Source: Coriobacteriales bacterium
GTDB taxonomy: Bacteria; Actinomycetota; Coriobacteriia; Coriobacteriales; UBA8131
Direction of reading: 5' to 3'
Length of the DNA stretch: 6,182 bases
Assembly (NCBI GenBank): GCA_031286245.1
Contig: JAITUO010000026.1
Span: 1-6,182 of the forward strand
The translations under genes and the position numbers were made by a program. This document shows, one piece after another, positions 6,091-6,182 of this stretch. The notes below the pieces were generated by a model, which had not been told where the DNA came from, ran no database searches, and saw nothing but the letters and a program-made list of their open reading frames with translations. The first letter of the stretch is position 1, and each line of letters opens with the position of its first letter.

Positions 6091-6182
6091 CAGAGTTTTT
6101 GGGAACACTTTATCGTGCCTTGGCAGTGCTATGTCAGACTTACTGCAAGGCCAGTTGCACTAGCTATGTCACAAACCGTCTC
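6091..6182. other. Non-coding window edge with a GCTATGTCA direct repeat
   Basis: No gene start or end is recognisable. GCTATGTCA occurs at 6128-6136 and 6163-6171, 35 bp apart, and a further TTGCACT box lies at 6155-6161. This probably belongs to the same upstream regulatory region or to the end of a neighbouring gene outside the window. Confidence 0.3.

Noticed and set aside
5920..6182. Purine riboswitch upstream of the permease
   Set aside because: I could not find the conserved purine-aptamer core or its three-way junction on the minus strand.
1..6182. CRISPR array, tRNA or rRNA
   Set aside because: No regularly spaced repeats of CRISPR type and no tRNA or rRNA-like sequence were seen.

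Overview
The window (about 50% GC by eye) is bacterial and most likely from a Gram-positive. It has strong purine-rich Shine-Dalgarno sites, a UvrA paralogue of the short class common in Bacillota and Actinomycetota, an AzgA/PbuG-type purine permease, and an IS110 transposase whose 'VVVDQP' motif I associate from memory with actinobacterial and related elements. I cannot name the species from the sequence.

Layout: (1) 1-120 is non-coding flank. (2) About 121-1802 is an apparently intact IS110-family insertion sequence. It has a long left end (121-434) holding a strongly folded RNA, an intact 392-residue DEDD transposase (435-1613, +) and a 187-bp non-coding right end. (3) 1803-1919 is the leader of the next gene. 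(4) 1920-4481 (+) encodes an 853-residue UvrA-like ABC ATPase without the UvrB-binding domain. (5) 4498-5919 (-) encodes a 473-residue NCS2-family guanine/hypoxanthine-type permease, convergent with the uvrA-like gene across only 16 bp. (6) 5920-6182 is the permease upstream region, with a candidate promoter, repeated AGTGCAA boxes and a near-perfect 17-bp-arm palindrome.

The main result is that the IS110 element can be read as a bridge-RNA (seekRNA) system from sequence alone. The RNA upstream of the transposase folds into two consecutive stem / internal-loop / hairpin units, at about 240-306 and 311-381. Three of the four expected guide segments match sequence at the element's ends. One donor-loop strand contains ATAGGGAC, which recurs exactly at 1795-1802. 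The opposite donor-loop strand is the reverse complement of 119-129 at 9 of 11 positions. One target-loop strand is the exact reverse complement of ACACCCCCC at 1801-1809. The matches meet at 120/121 and at 1801-1802, which sets the boundaries and gives a C-rich empty target (flank ending at 120 joined to flank starting at 1803). The fourth guide, for the left target, is only a weak fit.

The cargo genes look like ordinary chromosomal genes: a DNA-binding ATPase of the drug-resistance/UvrA2 type and a purine-base transporter. The IS sits upstream of the uvrA-like gene. A candidate extended -10 promoter lies between the IS and the gene, so the insertion need not have silenced it.
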